A DNA stretch of 64,000 nt from Glebionis coronaria (lineage: Eukaryota; Streptophyta; Magnoliopsida; Asterales; Asteraceae). This document shows positions 11,271-26,989 of this stretch, piece after piece. The notes beneath the pieces were generated by a model. That model saw nothing but the letters and a program-made list of their open reading frames with translations. It did not search any database and was not told where the DNA came from. Positions within the stretch are counted from its first letter, which is position 1, and each line of letters opens with the position of its first letter. The translations under genes and the position numbers were made by a program. The stretch is taken from the NCBI GenBank assembly GCA_025667525.1, contig CM046876.1:26995224-27059223 (forward strand), in the 5' to 3' direction.

Positions 11271-11721
11271 ATGAATACTCAAATCATTTTCGTCATTTTC
11301 TGTTTGTTAGGTACTTCTTTCTTAGTCTTTTTTTGGCTTATTAATGTTGTATTACGTAATATTGATCTTTTATGTCTTGACATTCGTAAGTTTTACTTTT
11401 GTTTGATAACAAGTAATCTAAAATGTTCATAGACACGAGTTAACTAACAGTATTTATCATATATGCATGCACGCAGTTGGTGAACAAGCATACATGTTAA
11501 ATGCACGTGATGTAGTTGCTCAAAAGGATTCGTTGGTAAATCCAAATGGGGGTGATCAATGCGTTGAGAACATGGGTTTATGCAGCCCTCAATGCATGGC
11601 TGGTTGCTGCATTGACAAATGTGCGAGCAAATACCCCGGTGCCGGCTCCGGAAAGTGCGAGGGTCCGATAGGAACCGTTCATACTCTATGTAATTGCTAT
11701 CATCCATGTCCACTCAACTAA
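11271..11721 (+). CDS. Defensin-like secreted cysteine-rich peptide (DEFL 2), two exons
   Basis: Exon 1 is 11271-11310 and exon 2 is 11477-11721. The 166-bp intron is longer than the 91-bp intron of DEFL 1. The product is 94 aa. The signal peptide differs from DEFL 1 (MNTQIIFVIFCLLVGEQA), while the encoded part from exon 2 is identical in amino-acid sequence, including all 10 cysteines and the CxxxC/GxC/CxC order. The stop codon is 546 bp from the stop of the convergent SCPL gene on the minus strand. The intergenic space contains two tandem copies of 3'-flanking sequence (11846-12290). Likely secreted; molecular target unknown. Confidence 0.82.
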
Positions 11722-11845
11722 TTCCAAATCTATTTTATCTTCTGCTTTCATCTGTGTTTAATTTTACAAAAGTTACAAACAATTGAAGTGTAATACAACA
11801 GATTATGTGTAGTAATCTCTCTTATTTTGATTATTAATGAAAAAA

Positions 11846-12267
11846 TCAATTATAAAACAAGGTTCTTTTGTTTATCAGCAACCTGTAAATGGCATTGCTT
11901 AGGAATTTTATTGGCTGGATAACATTGCTTATTAAAGCTTATTTGAAGTTTGCAGTCAGCTTTTGTATCATACACAAGTCATGAGATCAAATAAATATTC
12001 ACATATCATTCAAATGGTCTCACTAAAATTTACAATGATTTATTGTTTAAAAAAATCAATTATAAAACAGGATCCTTTTGTTTATCAGCAACCTGAAATG
12101 GCATTGCTTTGGAAACAACATTGCTGAATTATAAAGCTTATTTGAAGGTTGCAGTCAGCTTTTGTATCATACACACCTTGCATCAATATTCACATATCAT
12201 TCAAATGAGATTGAATAACACACCTTGCATCAATATTCACATATCATCCAAATGATCTCACTAAAAT

Positions 12268-12290
<23 letters not shown>
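11846..12290. repeat. Direct repeat of SCPL 3'-flanking sequence
   Basis: A block starting aatcaattataaaacaagg (11846) and running through a pseudogene-type SCPL end (ttacaatgatttattg) recurs from about 12055, ending at the real SCPL stop region. Within the second block a roughly 47-bp piece beginning ttgcatcaatattcacat is itself doubled. This looks like a scar of unequal exchange between the two DEFL-SCPL modules. The same layout occurs in copy B (46180-46630). Confidence 0.75.
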
Positions 12291-14860
<2,570 letters not shown>

Positions 14861-14915
14861 TGATATGAAGAAAAAGAAGAAGTTCAAGTTGTGAGGATGA
14901 AGACGGTGTATAGCT

Positions 14916-14923
14916 TATTTATA
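14916..14923 (-). promoter_or_regulatory. TATA box of SCPL A
   Basis: TATAAATA on the minus strand lies 56 bases upstream of the ATG (14860). A transcription start about 30 bases downstream would give a short leader. A near-duplicate motif agacggtgta(t/a)agctt flanks it on both sides (14901 and 14931). Confidence 0.6.
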
Positions 14924-15201
14924 GAGAACAAGACGGTGTAAAGCTTGTTAGTAGCTAGCTTGATTTGATGCAAACTAAAGTATACTTGACACGTCTTCAA
15001 CGAATCATGTCAAGGACAATCAATCTTTTAACTTTTTCCTAAATTGGCAAAAGGCACTAAAGAAATAGTACTATGATTCATGATGTTTGTCCCAATCAAA
15101 ACTTACAAGATAACTATGGCTTTCATGTTCACCATTTCTTATTCGATAGTATATCTTTCACTTTCTAAATTACCTCGTATATTAATGAGAAACCAAGATG
15201 A

Positions 15202-15209
15202 TCTAGAGT
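15202..15209. other. Empty target site of the hAT MITE present in copy B
   Basis: A single TCTAGAGT occurs here. In copy B the same 8 bases flank a 198-bp insertion (49564-49761), which shows the direction of change. Confidence 0.85.
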
Positions 15210-15243
15210 GATGCTTCATAAATACATCGACAATCTCTAAAGC

Positions 15244-15477
15244 AGATGAAACAACGATGGAGAGATAGTCCCAGCCTAAAGATTATAACGAGTGAAATGA
15301 AAATCTATCTCGTTATTATGCATGGTGCGTCCATGAAATACGGACTTACATGAAATCTGAACAACACTACGAACCTAAAGATGAAAAGCACCTTTCATTA
15401 ATAAACAGGGTCAATACATACGGAGGTTACTAAACGTTCCTAAAAAAGTGCACGTAAGTTACTAATGTTTCAATTTG
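15244..15477. repeat. Left copy of the 234-bp direct repeat flanking the copia-like element
   Basis: It starts agatgaaacaacgatgg and ends tttcaatttg. It recurs without a difference that I can see at 19153-19386, on the other side of the LTR element. Copy B has it once (49804-50037). Both copies here share variants that differ from copy B (acgaacc against acaaacc, gtttcaa against gttttaa), so the doubling happened in copy A. Confidence 0.92.
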
Positions 15478-16284
15478 TAGTGAGTTTGGTAAGTTTTACA
15501 ATTGGAGAAGTAAAAGGTACGACTTGATGATGCACCATCTTGAAGTACCTGTATATAAGTGTGTGGTACAAGCTGACGATGCAGCAACTGCCTAAAGGAG
15601 TTTGTGTATGTGGGATTGACCAGGTAAAAGAACATGGGCGTCTGATTAGGAAGGCAACTAAGAGTTTGCAACCATCATCCCCATGATCTCCTATTTTGTG
15701 GCAAAACTATATCATGCTTGATCACCATGATACTATTTTGTATCTATAAATAAGGATTGAGACATCCTTGTTTCAGGGAGAGTCAATACACACACAAATT
15801 ACATATATCTACAGTAACTACCAAAGAGTTTTTTCTGTTTCCGCCATTTTACATTGTGTTGTGACCGTTTCGCTGACGGCATACGACACGGGTCTGCATC
15901 AAATCCTGGGGTGGTTACGTACGGAGGCTCGCAGCGAATAGAGCACGTAAAATACCTTTAAGGACAGGGAATTATACTCCCGTGCAGAGCTCTTTTTACG
16001 GTTTTTATCTTCAATAGTTCAGGTCTGTATAGCTGCGTTTTTGGTATTAGGTGTATCCTGATCGTGGATACTTGCTGCATACAAGAACCTGAATAAGTAC
16101 CATCAAAGTACTTTATCTCCTTGTTGTTTAAGCTTCTTTGTTTCAGCCATTCTTGGTTCATATTGGTACCATTTAGTTCGATCATCCAGTGTTATTTGAT
16201 CAGGTACCATATCAACTTGATTCTTTGCTATCTAATATGGTTTGTACTAGTTGGTACGACATAGTAATGATATAGATAACAACA
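15478..16284 (+). repeat. 5' LTR, missing its first 11 bases
   Basis: Matches 18347-19153. It joins the left 234-bp flank directly at tagtgagtttgg. TATAAATA at 15745-15752 is its likely promoter. Confidence 0.9.
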
Positions 16285-18335
16285 ATCTTAAAGGTATTTT
16301 AACTTGTTTTATATTGGTAGTATAAAACGATTTCGAAGTTCGTCTATGAGATAATGGCTTGAGAATCTATAAATGAATTGAGATAAAATATGGGTTTTTT
16401 TTTTTGTTTATTATTGTATAAACTCTTGAAATAAGTATCTCTCGAATTACATGGAGTAATTTTTATCATAGTATTAAAGTGAGATGTATTCTAAATATTT
16501 TACTTTAAGAGATATGCAAGTAAGATACTTGATGTCATGAAACGAAGAAATGTAAATTGTGTCAACTTTTTGGAAGTTTAAGAAGAAACTTGCCAACTAG
16601 AGAGAATATTTGTTATGTGTGAACCAAACCAGTACTGTCTAGTAAAATTGGGCTTAATCAGCATGGTGGCAGGTGACCATCATTGAATTAAGTTATCTCG
16701 ATATATGTTTCTCTAATGTGATTGTTTTTGTTCTGAGATATATGTTGCTGTTTTATCAGTGATTTATATTGTAACAAAATGTCTTTGCATAAACAAGTAC
16801 ACCCATAACAGAACACAATGATTATTATAATTTTGGTGACTAACAACTAATATGAAAGATTAAGTTTGAAGTAAACTGATGTTTTGTTAAATAAAGTTTT
16901 ATTTGCTAGAACTGGTTGAGTCAAATATAGACAGAGAATACTCATTCACGAAGGGATGAGATGTTTCCTGTTGTTATGAATTGTTTCATGCCATAATTAT
17001 GTTCAGGAGTGACGTTAGTTCAAAGTGTCATGTTTTTAAATTTATCCTAAATCTTCACGTTGATGGATTAGTACACTCGCAGTAGGAGTTGTTACTTGGA
17101 TGACCATGAAATTAGAGATAAATTTAACTTCACTTCATGATGGAAATTGAGGTTGTCGGTTGTTTATTGAGGGCCATAGCCTATATTGACTGATTGAAAA
17201 CAATTAAACAACTCAAGCGATTAGTTGATTCTGATCATATCAACGAAGCAAGATGGTTTTTCGTGATATCCAACCAAGCAATGACGCAACTAAAATATGC
17301 AAAATGGTGGGGGTGGCCGATGTGTGCTACATCGTCTTTGTGTATTTGCTTAATGTGTGCTGCTTAATTGCTTTGAGCAACAACCTTTGTTCTTAGTAGA
17401 ATAAGGTTTATTTGACATGGAACGATATGATGCTAGAGTCTAACGTTAGTTACTCTTCATTCACATGTAGGTGAATCTGTGTATGTGCTTCTTTAATGTG
17501 CAAGAAACATATGTATCATCTCTTCACGAAGGAAGTTGAACTGGTTGTCTATGTAGGGCAATTGAAGAGGTTTACTGGAATAAAGACCTAATATATCAAG
17601 CATGTGTTGTTAATCAATCTTTTAGAGATAATTGACACGTTTATCAAGTGAACTTAGAAACTTGATTGTGATATCACTAAGACTCTAAGACTCTGATGAG
17701 AGACTTAGTGAGTGTCTGTGATGAGATCGATAAGCATTGTAGTAACTTATCGAAATATCTCCGCTAAGTTTCTGACGAGAGACTTATTGAGAGATGCTAG
17801 AGGCATGAGTATGAAACCATATCTAAATCGGTTAGTGATGGAAACCCAACTTCAATGTAGTGCTCCTACATCTTAAGTTTAACGGGTAATAACGAAGTCA
17901 CTAATAGATAGAAGATGCTATCAATAAATCGACTCATGTATAGCCAAGATAGCATGGCGTTGCCGAGAATAGGATGAGATAATTCTCTTAACAAAGTTTG
18001 ATAGGTGTCTTTGCAACGAAGACATAGAGAAGTTTTGCCTATATAACCTAGAGGTGGTGCCGCCTTAAATAGAGAGTTTTGGTTTCTCTCTTAGAGGGTT
18101 ATGAAACAGGATTTTAGCGCATGGCCATATTCGCGCTCAGTTTGAGAATGTAATGGTTACGATGGGAAGTGTGTAGAAGCATGTCGGTGAAATTACAAGA
18201 TTCTTGGTTTAATTCCTTTGGACACCATCGAATCAGTTTCACTTACATACTTCGAGTAAACGGGGTTTAATCATAATGACACCTTCGTGACACAACTCGT
18301 TAGAGTGGCAGAAAACTTTCCAACCTGGTGGGGAT
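16285..18335 (+). other. Non-coding interior of the copia-like element
   Basis: No gag or pol similarity is found on either strand. A loose internal repeat occurs around 17680-17800 (ctctgatgagagacttag, then ctgacgagagacttattg). The right end carries the polypurine tract before the LTR. Confidence 0.7.
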
Positions 18336-19153
18336 TGTTGGAATTATAGTGAGTTTGGTAAGTTTTACAATTGGAGAAGTAAAAGGTACGACTTGATGAT
18401 GCACCATCTTGAAGTACCTGTATATAAGTGTGTGGTACAAGCTGACGATGCAGCAACTGCCTAAAGGAGTTTGTGTATGTGGGATTGACCAGGTAAAAGA
18501 ACATGGGCGTCTGATTAGGAAGGCAACTAAGAGTTTGCAACCATCATCCCCATGATCTCCTATTTTGTGGCAAAACTATATCATGCTTGATCACCATGAT
18601 ACTATTTTGTATCTATAAATAAGGATTGAGACATCCTTGTTTCAGGGAGAGTCAATACACACACAAATTACATATATCTACAGTAACTACCAAAGAGTTT
18701 TTTCTGTTTCCGCCATTTTACATTGTGTTGTGACCGTTTCGCTGACGGCATACGACACGGGTCTGCATCAAATCCTGGGGTGGTTACGTACGGAGGCTCG
18801 CAGCGAATAGAGCACGTAAAATACCTTTAAGGACAGGGAATTATACTCCCGTGCAGAGCTCTTTTTACGGTTTTTATCTTCAATAGTTCAGGTCTGTATA
18901 GCTGCGTTTTTGGTATTAGGTGTATCCTGATCGTGGATACTTGCTGCATACAAGAACCTGAATAAGTACCATCAAAGTACTTTATCTCCTTGTTGTTTAA
19001 GCTTCTTTGTTTCAGCCATTCTTGGTTCATATTGGTACCATTTAGTTCGATCATCCAGTGTTATTTGATCAGGTACCATATCAACTTGATTCTTTGCTAT
19101 CTAATATGGTTTGTACTAGTTGGTACGACATAGTAATGATATAGATAACAACA
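18336..19153 (+). repeat. 3' LTR, complete (818 bp)
   Basis: Starts TGTTGG and ends AACAACA. TATAAATA is at 18614-18621. The final base is shared with the start of the right 234-bp flank. Confidence 0.9.
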
Positions 19154-19386
19154 GATGAAACAACGATGGAGAGATAGTCCCAGCCTAAAGATTATAACGA
19201 GTGAAATGAAAATCTATCTCGTTATTATGCATGGTGCGTCCATGAAATACGGACTTACATGAAATCTGAACAACACTACGAACCTAAAGATGAAAAGCAC
19301 CTTTCATTAATAAACAGGGTCAATACATACGGAGGTTACTAAACGTTCCTAAAAAAGTGCACGTAAGTTACTAATGTTTCAATTTG
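19153..19386. repeat. Right copy of the 234-bp direct repeat
   Basis: Same sequence as 15244-15477. To its right the sequence continues exactly as in copy B (ttaatctaagttac). Confidence 0.92.
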
Positions 19387-20799
19387 TTAATCTAAGTTAC
19401 TAAACTTTACTAAAATATACACCTATAATTTAGTCTTAATTCGAGTAACCTTAACGTATGTTTTTTTTATAAGTTATATTACATGAATATCGCGTTTATA
19501 CAAGTTAACTGATATTCAGTAACACAAAATTTATTTTTCATAACTTCAGTAACATAAGTGAACAAAATAAATGTTTAGTAACTTAAGCTAGTTTTTAAGA
19601 AAGTTTAGTAACATCAGTATGTATTAACCCTAATAAACAGCACGAACAAGCTATCCACCGTCATGGCAAAACATCCAAAGGCACAATTCAATCTTGTTCT
19701 CCATAAAGAAGCAATATGAAATGTGGATCGACATGAATTTTTTTAACGGCTAGTTAGTAGTTAGCGATTCGAAGTTGGACACTATACAAGCTTTGAATTG
19801 CTCACTGAACCAATTTTTCCACTTCGACATGCCCATCGAAGTATGAGCAAGGTCTAGAAAGTTGTAACGTTGCGACTCCATACCTAACCAGTTAACTTTA
19901 AAAAAATGTGCATTGGCCATTGATGGTTGATAATACAGGCTATCATATCTTTAGATCACGTGGATCCATATTCCTTTGCTAATAAATAATTTTTCATTCA
20001 TTTTGTTCAAACTCTCTTAAGTTTACATTATCTTGTTAATATCCTTATTGAAAAGTAGTTATATTTGTTATTTTAATGCAAAACTAAAAAAAGGGTTTTA
20101 CTTGTTTTACACCTTATGTGTAAGTTACCTTTAATTGTCTTGTTGTTTATACAAAAGTTTGATGGACCTAGTTGGACCCGAATTAGGTTTAATTTGGGGT
20201 CTCGTGGGTTTCGGCTCTTGCACCAAGTGAATCTTGTTTAAGGACCCTGCACACTAAGAACAGACACCGTTAGGCTTACCGTGAGCGTTGGTCCCACGAT
20301 TAGACTTCGGCGTGAGAGTAAGTAATCGGTTTCAGTATGTGAGGGTTTAGAGTATTGTGTGTATCGTACCTTTGTGGAACCTCGGGGGTTCCTTTTATAC
20401 CCGAGAGAGTCCTGGTTGGGCTCCCCTACTCTTGCGGCCTAAGGAAGAGAAAATGTCCCAGAATAGCTTGATCTTTATCGCGTAACCAGGATAAGTGTAT
20501 ATCTCTTATCCTTAGGCGAATATAACTATAAGATAGATTATACTATGTCTTTATCCTGTCGCGCTGCGACGAGGACTTTGACCAAGTAACCATTCGTCAT
20601 GCGCCAATGGTTTATGGGGCCTCCTGGGCCTTGCGCGTGTTGCGCAGTAACAATCCATACCCAATGGATACGGGTAGTAACCATAGGTCGAGTCATACAA
20701 CCCGAATAAGGACTATATGTCATCATGTCCCCCCAGTCTAGTGGTCGCAGGTTCTAACCGCGGCTACTAGACTATAAGTCGGCAAATGCTCCAGAGACA
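19387..20799. other. Intergenic and LTR-like sequence (copy A)
   Basis: The first 700 bases show repeated gtaac/ttagtaac phrases but no gene. From about 20160 the GC content rises; sequence such as acctcgggggttcc and atgtccccccagtctagtgg resembles the LTR/leader of the degenerate gag element that follows. Boundaries could not be fixed. The copy B equivalent is 50038-51452. Confidence 0.45.
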
Positions 20800-22798
20800 A
20801 TGCTCAAAAACAAAAATAATTGCCCCAACGAGTATCTTGGGGACAAATATTTCAAACATCCCGCCAATCATTTAACCATGTCACAATCCACTAATACCTA
20901 CTTTTATTGGGAACCGGGAAAGGTTTTAAACACGTCAGACAAGATGAGTCGATCAGCACCGTTAGACAAAACAAACGTTCGACAGATGTCGCACGATCCT
21001 CCGTCCATTATTGTAGGACACTGAATATGCATTGTACCAACGATCGGTGTTATTCATGTCCACAACCTCATCCTCCTCCATTGCCAAAAACTCAAAGAAG
21101 ACTCCTTAAAAAAAAAACCTACAAACCAGCACCTGTTGTCCTAGAAGAAGAAGAATAAATGGTTTCACAGTTGTTTGACATAGAATCCCGTATCTTCGAG
21201 CAAGAGCTCGCTTTGTTTATCACCAAATATCATATTTCCACATACCTACAGCCCGTGGTACCAGATCCACAAATGCATATTGGAAGCTTTCCATCTGGAA
21301 AGATTGGTGTGTACACCCGATTTTTTGAGTTTGCCAATAACCGTATCCCCTAAGCCGCTTTCTGATTGACGTATTAAGATTTTATAGAATCCATTTATCT
21401 CAACCACACTGTATCGGCGCAGCCAAAATATCTAATTTTGAGATAAGCTGTCGGTTGAAGAACATTGATCCTACTATAAACCTATTCCGCGCCTTCTACC
21501 GTCCATCCTGGATCAACAGGTGGATATCGTTCGCCAAATGTCTTGGTCAAATAAAGTGCTATTAAAAAAAATAGACTCGCAGAAGAAATGGAACAACAAG
21601 TTCTTCTGGATAGACAAGGTTATGTTCCCCTTTGATTATGACTTCATCACCTCGCAGACGATGATAAAAGACAGTCGCCCCATCGCTGGCAGATATAGTA
21701 AGGAAGATGAACAGATGATTAATGTCGATTGCATCCCGATGCAAGAATTTCTAGAGTCGCTACTATACGCCCTAGAGCTAAGTGTGAGGTCGCCACAGCC
21801 TCTTAATTACCTTCACAATATTTGGATGATTTTAATCATGGTAACATTCCATCTCTCTCCTCTTTTCTGGAAAAATCCGTAGACATGTTTTAAAGCGATA
21901 CATATGGTTTTTGCAGACATACCGTATTTTCAGCTCGTGAAGCGCGCAGATCCGTGTAAGGTAACCATGCGCCGTCATCCGTGTACAACTGAAGAGCTTA
22001 CCAGTGGGTGGAGCATTGGTAGGCGCACCGTGGCCCTTGAACCTCATTCATCGAACACACATACAGGCGTAGAGGGTACTGTTGTCTTAAACGCGACCCC
22101 CATTCGGAGTGTTCCTTGTGCGACAGAGTCATCTTCCACTGAAACGGAGACTGCATGAATCGAAGGAGCATCCGAAGAAAGCCCCAATCGTAACATTAAA
22201 GAGGATGACATTCCTGTCACAGGCTTCAAGCGTCTACCACGCGCGCCTATCCAGGGGATTCCTAAGAGTAATAGGTCCCAAGCCCGTAGGCCTGGCGCTC
22301 GTATTTCTCCCTGGGGTGCGCGTGTAGACCCGCACATGGAATCCATCATTCCTAGGTACTTCATCTTATTCATGTTGTGCTACTCACAAAATAAGTGAGT
22401 AAATGACTCCTAACTTATGTATTACAACCGTGCAAACATCTGGATGCGACGCATAGGGCTACTACCAGTGCCACCCAAGCGAAAGAATGTCTTCCTAAGT
22501 GGGGTTACCACCAGACTTGCGAACTGACCAACAAGTCCAAATGTGCAGATTTTATTCAGTCCCTTGTTCCCCCTGGGCACGCCCATTATTTAGACGAGCT
22601 TCCTGACAAAACTTTGATGAGATAATTGGCAATGTTTGCGTCCCGGGAGGTGACCGTAGCATCTCATCTGAGCCAGAGGATACTACAACTTTCACAACGC
22701 CTTTCTGACATATCCCTCAAACTTCCTCAGACTGTGGCAGAAAGGAATAACGAATTTGTTTCTTTCGAGATGGAGTTAGCGAGCCTGCGGGGGGTTTC
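20800..22798 (+). pseudogene. Degenerate 'gypsy-type / Transposase_28' gag-like ORF (copy A)
   Basis: Coding sequence is broken by many stops and shifts but legible. MVSQLFDIESRIFEQEL starts at 21159, followed by IGSFPSGKIGVYTRFFEFA. In another frame comes KKWNNKFFWIDKVMFPFDY, then INVDCIPMQEFLESLLYAL around 21580-21780. Then YFQLVKRADPCKVTM, and a Ser/Thr-rich tail near 22300. The FPSGKIGVYTRFFEFA and KKWNNKFFWID blocks are characteristic of the plant Transposase_28 (putative gypsy-type transposon) family common in Asteraceae. A gypsy LTR (22799) interrupts the tail. Not a functional gene. Confidence 0.7.
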
Positions 22799-25700
22799 TG
22801 TAACACCCTTATTTTAACTTTACACAGCGGAACATTGATCTAGGGTATTACTTCATAGAACACAAGTCATTATAATAGAAAACAACTCAAAAGAGTGATG
22901 AAATCAACTTTCTTTATATTTCATTGAAAAATCAGAGTTTTTAAAATATGAGATTCCCAAAATCTAGAATAATTTCAGTCTTGTGCCTCTTCGTGCCATC
23001 ATTGTGCTGCTGCATGCTATCAGTCACCATTTATCTAAAATATATGCTTAATGTGAACACAAAGGTTGAGTGAATTCATAGGTTTAAAAATCAGTTGAAT
23101 ACAAGATTATTTTCCTAAGCTACGTTGTTATTTGCTCGTAAATTTGAATAAAAACATGATTCAATTGCACTTAGCTTATGATACCGCGACTAGACATATC
23201 TGAACCCACAGTTTGCCCTTACGAGAAAGTCTGTCAAACTATCCTTATTTGCAACATAAAGTATGCTTGTTTGACCACTGAGGTGCTAGCAAGTGCGACT
23301 TGCCCAGAAAGGAGATGTCAGTCTCTAATAGTACTATTTAAAATATTAGCACTCTTCCGAGAAATGATTAGCGGTTCATAATTAAAAATGGACTTTCATA
23401 GGCAGCTGTAAACATAGTGTCAATGAATCATATCTAGAAAGCATACCAAAAACACTTGTATTTCATTTTAGCATATATCCCCCACATGGGTTTTGAAATC
23501 ATTTAAAAAGCATTTAGAAGTGAGGCTATGAAGTCACATTATGTCCATAGAATCCGAGCTATAATCAGATATATTTCATTCACAGATAAACAACTTGATC
23601 ACACACACCACAAGTTGGTCTCATAAACAACAGCTTGATCTCACACAAACCTGGATTAATACATTGTGTATAGTATCAAGTCTTTAATCTTTTGTTCAAT
23701 CTTGTTAATTGTTGGTTATATATTCGTTTATTAATATTTGGTGGTAATTCTAGCACCATTGTGCGGGCATCATACTTAGAATCCATTCTATAAACGTTTG
23801 AGGAGTGAGGACACTTTAAATCGTAAACCCAACCACTGAGTCAGAACGTAATATCAAGATGTAACATCTTTGTATAAAGTTCTCTACTAACATGATACTT
23901 TCATTACTTCCTCATATTCATAATTAATCTTCTATAGTTTCAAAATTGGCAAAAATAGCTCTTATAGTTATATATTGGTATAATTACACTTTTAACCCCT
24001 AAAGTATCTAGTTTTAGTATTTGCATTTTAAACCTTCAATATTTTACCTTAGGACCTCAAACTTTCCAAATTTTTTATTTACAGCTTTAACTTTCATAAA
24101 ATGACACTTTTGGCCCAAAATGTTAAATAGTTTCAAAAATGATAGTTTTAGTCCCTATACATGTAAAAATCACATAACACCCTCAAATTTGGACCAAATG
24201 ATCTAGGATTTTAGAAAAAAGTTTCAAAAAAATCATAATAACAACATTTTACCAGAATTATAGCTTTTGAAATGGATTTTTTCTTATTATTTTATGTAAA
24301 TTACAAAACTAGGGTTTAAAGACATCTTTAACTTATAACTTTCATTTAAATTGATGAAATGACTTAGTTTATTTTATATTATCTTTATAACATAATTTTG
24401 GCATTATAAAAACTTTAAGAAAGTATTATAACAAGATCAAAGCATAACTAACATAGAAATTACCTAGGATGCTCCAAAATGGCTCCTAATGGCTTCCTAT
24501 GAGCACATCTTGCTATCAAAGCTTCAAGAGCTTCAATGGATAGCTTCTAGACCTGGTTTCTGGTATTGGGACATGTCCTAGGACGTATATAGAAGTGGAA
24601 ATCAGAATGGGTATGGAGGTTAAGAGAAAACGGGGTGCGAGTTTCAAATGAAGTTCATATGGCTCTATTTATAGTTTTTCAACCCTTAGCCTCCAAGTTA
24701 AGGCCATGGACGTGTAACACAGATAGGTTACTGTGTAAATAAGGCTAGTTAAGGTCTATACACGTTTTTAGTCTCTAGGTACATTTAAAATTCAAGGTAG
24801 AGGTGTTGGAAGGGTTTTAAGCCACGCAAATGTTTATGGAAGAGAAATGGCCACCAAGTAGCTTATGCACCTATGTTCTTGATTTTATTGAAAATATCTT
24901 CTATGTATCCTAAATATCTGATCTTAAATTTAAATTTAGGAGGGAAAGGTTTAAAAGGGTTTTTAGAGGGAAAAAGTAAAACCGGGTCCTAAATTAGGGC
25001 TTGTAACTTATGGTTTGTGTTTTTGGTGATAAAGGACTTGGGAAAGCGATTAGTAAATGATTAAGGCTTAATTAGGGTTTATAAATTCTATTTAATAGAT
25101 TTGGGTCCTTGGTTTAGAGTTTAATAAAAGTTTGAAGTGAAAATGGAAAGTGTACTTTTGTAGATTAGTTTTTTCTAATGATCTAGGGTTTTATCTTAGT
25201 AAATGTGATTATCCTTAAACTAACTATTGATGTAAACTCAATTTATACATCCTACATTGTCCTTGAGGTTTTCATGAAGTCCCTACATTGGTTTTATTAA
25301 GTTATTCTAAGTAAACATGTCTAAAGGATGAAAATACTCATTTTGACCTAATTTACAAGCCATGCATTGAAATCTTGGACCTTATGCATTAGGGTACTTG
25401 TAAATTGTCTTAACATAATCTTATAACCTTAATGATATCCTATGAATAATTATAGACTTGTCCAAAAAGACTAGGTAGTGATTCTATGTAGATTTTTTAA
25501 TATCGGGGTTTTTAGGTCATTAATCCTAATGACTTTCTATCTTGGGTAACTAGGGTTTGTAACTATATAAACACTTATTCTAGGGCTTATATAGTATTTT
25601 TATGACTTCTATGGATTTTACATTCTTAGTTTAAGGGTTTGTATAGGTTGATCATATTCTAGGGATAATTATAGGAGCTTAAGATCCTATGCTTTGATAA

Positions 25701-26466
25701 CTTGTACTTTATGCTTTATGAACTTGTAACTTAACTTGAAATAATTTATAATCTTAATATGATATATAGTTTAGTTTTATAATTTATGGCAAAATATTAG
25801 ACTCTAATTCAATGTGAAATGGTTTTTATATGCTAATCTTGGTTACTAGGTCTTAATTTGCAATTAGTTTTGGATTAGTGAATATTAGTATTTTGTGATC
25901 AATTAACTTTCCTTTATGTGATAGATTATAATTACTATATTGTTTTTGATACTCGTGCATAGATGCTATGTAATTACATTGCTTGAAAAATTGTTTACCA
26001 AGGGTTTCTAGGTGGTGATCACGACTATTATGTATAATTACTTGTACTTAGCTTTGTATGGTTTGTTCTTATTATTATTAGGTATTATTAGGTCTTCAAA
26101 GTATAGTTTATAGCTTGTTTATGATCCTTAATGACTCATTCATAATTTTTCTCCATTCATGGTTTACCATTCTTGAGTTTATAATTCATTTAAAGGGGTT
26201 CTAGGGTTTCTAAGGGAATTTAGGGCATCATGGTTACATTTGAGATGTCTTTATCAATATTGAACTTATTAGATCACTTTTAGATCTTAGAATTGATATA
26301 TACATTGTATTGACAACATATAGGAATATGTTGTAATGACAGTTTAGGTTGTGAGAAGCAGTTCATCTTACTAAGTAAGGTATAAAAAGCAAAAATTTCT
26401 AGCCAAATTTTCATATTAAGACAGTTATAGCTTATAACACATATGTGAAATTTGATGTTTGTCACA
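22799..26466 (-). repeat. 3' LTR of a minus-strand Ty3/gypsy element (copy A)
   Basis: On the minus strand it begins TGTGACAAAC at 26466 and ends AAGGGTGTTACA at 22799. Directly upstream (26467-26483) is the polypurine tract CTTTAAGGGGGAGAGAC, which fixes orientation and the outer boundary. Length is 3668 bp. TATAAATAG on the minus strand near 24672 could be the LTR promoter. No coding frames. Confidence 0.85.
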
Positions 26467-26989
26467 GTCTCTCCCCCTTAAAGAAATCTCATCCCGAGAT
26501 TATAAGGGTAACATAGCTTATCAAGGGCAAACATAGCTCTTAGGTGTTCAAATTCTTTCTTAGAATTTTATTCAAATATCAAGAAAACAGCTTTATAGCT
26601 GGTCTTTAGTTTTAAATCAGTCTCTTCTATCATCATTTTTATCAAAAATGGTTATATATGAAATATCATTCATATCTTAGGGATCAAAAATCATTTTATT
26701 ACCTCACAAGAATTTAGTTTAATACCAAATGAAATATTGAAAACATGCCAGTTAATCACATAAATCGTTCTTAAATTCCAAAATACGAATAGGATTGTGA
26801 TTATTACTGAGTTCTTTGGGGAACTCAAGTCAATATATCACTGCTCAATTCAAAGTCTTGAATTGATTATCGCATTTTTCCAAATCAATTTGGGTAATTG
26901 ATAGAGAAAACATCCTTCTCACATGGATAGTGTTTAATATGGTGTAGTTTCTCATTTACAATGAGAAATTTTCATCAAAATAATCTCTT

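Larger units (their letters stand above)
15478..19152 (+). mobile_element. Non-autonomous copia-like LTR retrotransposon flanked by a 234-bp duplication
   Basis: The two LTRs read as identical to me over 807 bp (15478-16284 and 18347-19153), pointing to a recent insertion. The 3' LTR starts TGTTGGAATTA at 18336 and is preceded by the purine tract ggtgggga, giving plus orientation. The 5' LTR lacks those first 11 bases. The LTR ends AACAACA. The 2-kb interior (16285-18335) has no coding frame of 60 codons and no clear primer-binding site, so it cannot move by itself. Copy B has an uninterrupted site. Instead of a 5-bp target duplication, 234 bp of flank are repeated, suggesting entry without normal integrase processing. 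Confidence 0.88.

Noticed and set aside
14861..14887. Upstream extension of SCPL with a Phe-rich N-terminus
   Set aside because: It would need a TTG start at 14887, and the TATA box position makes ATG 14860 the better start.
15958..16185. 75-codon minus frame present in both LTRs of the copia-like element
   Set aside because: Conserved only because the LTRs are identical; antisense to the LTR, no domain.
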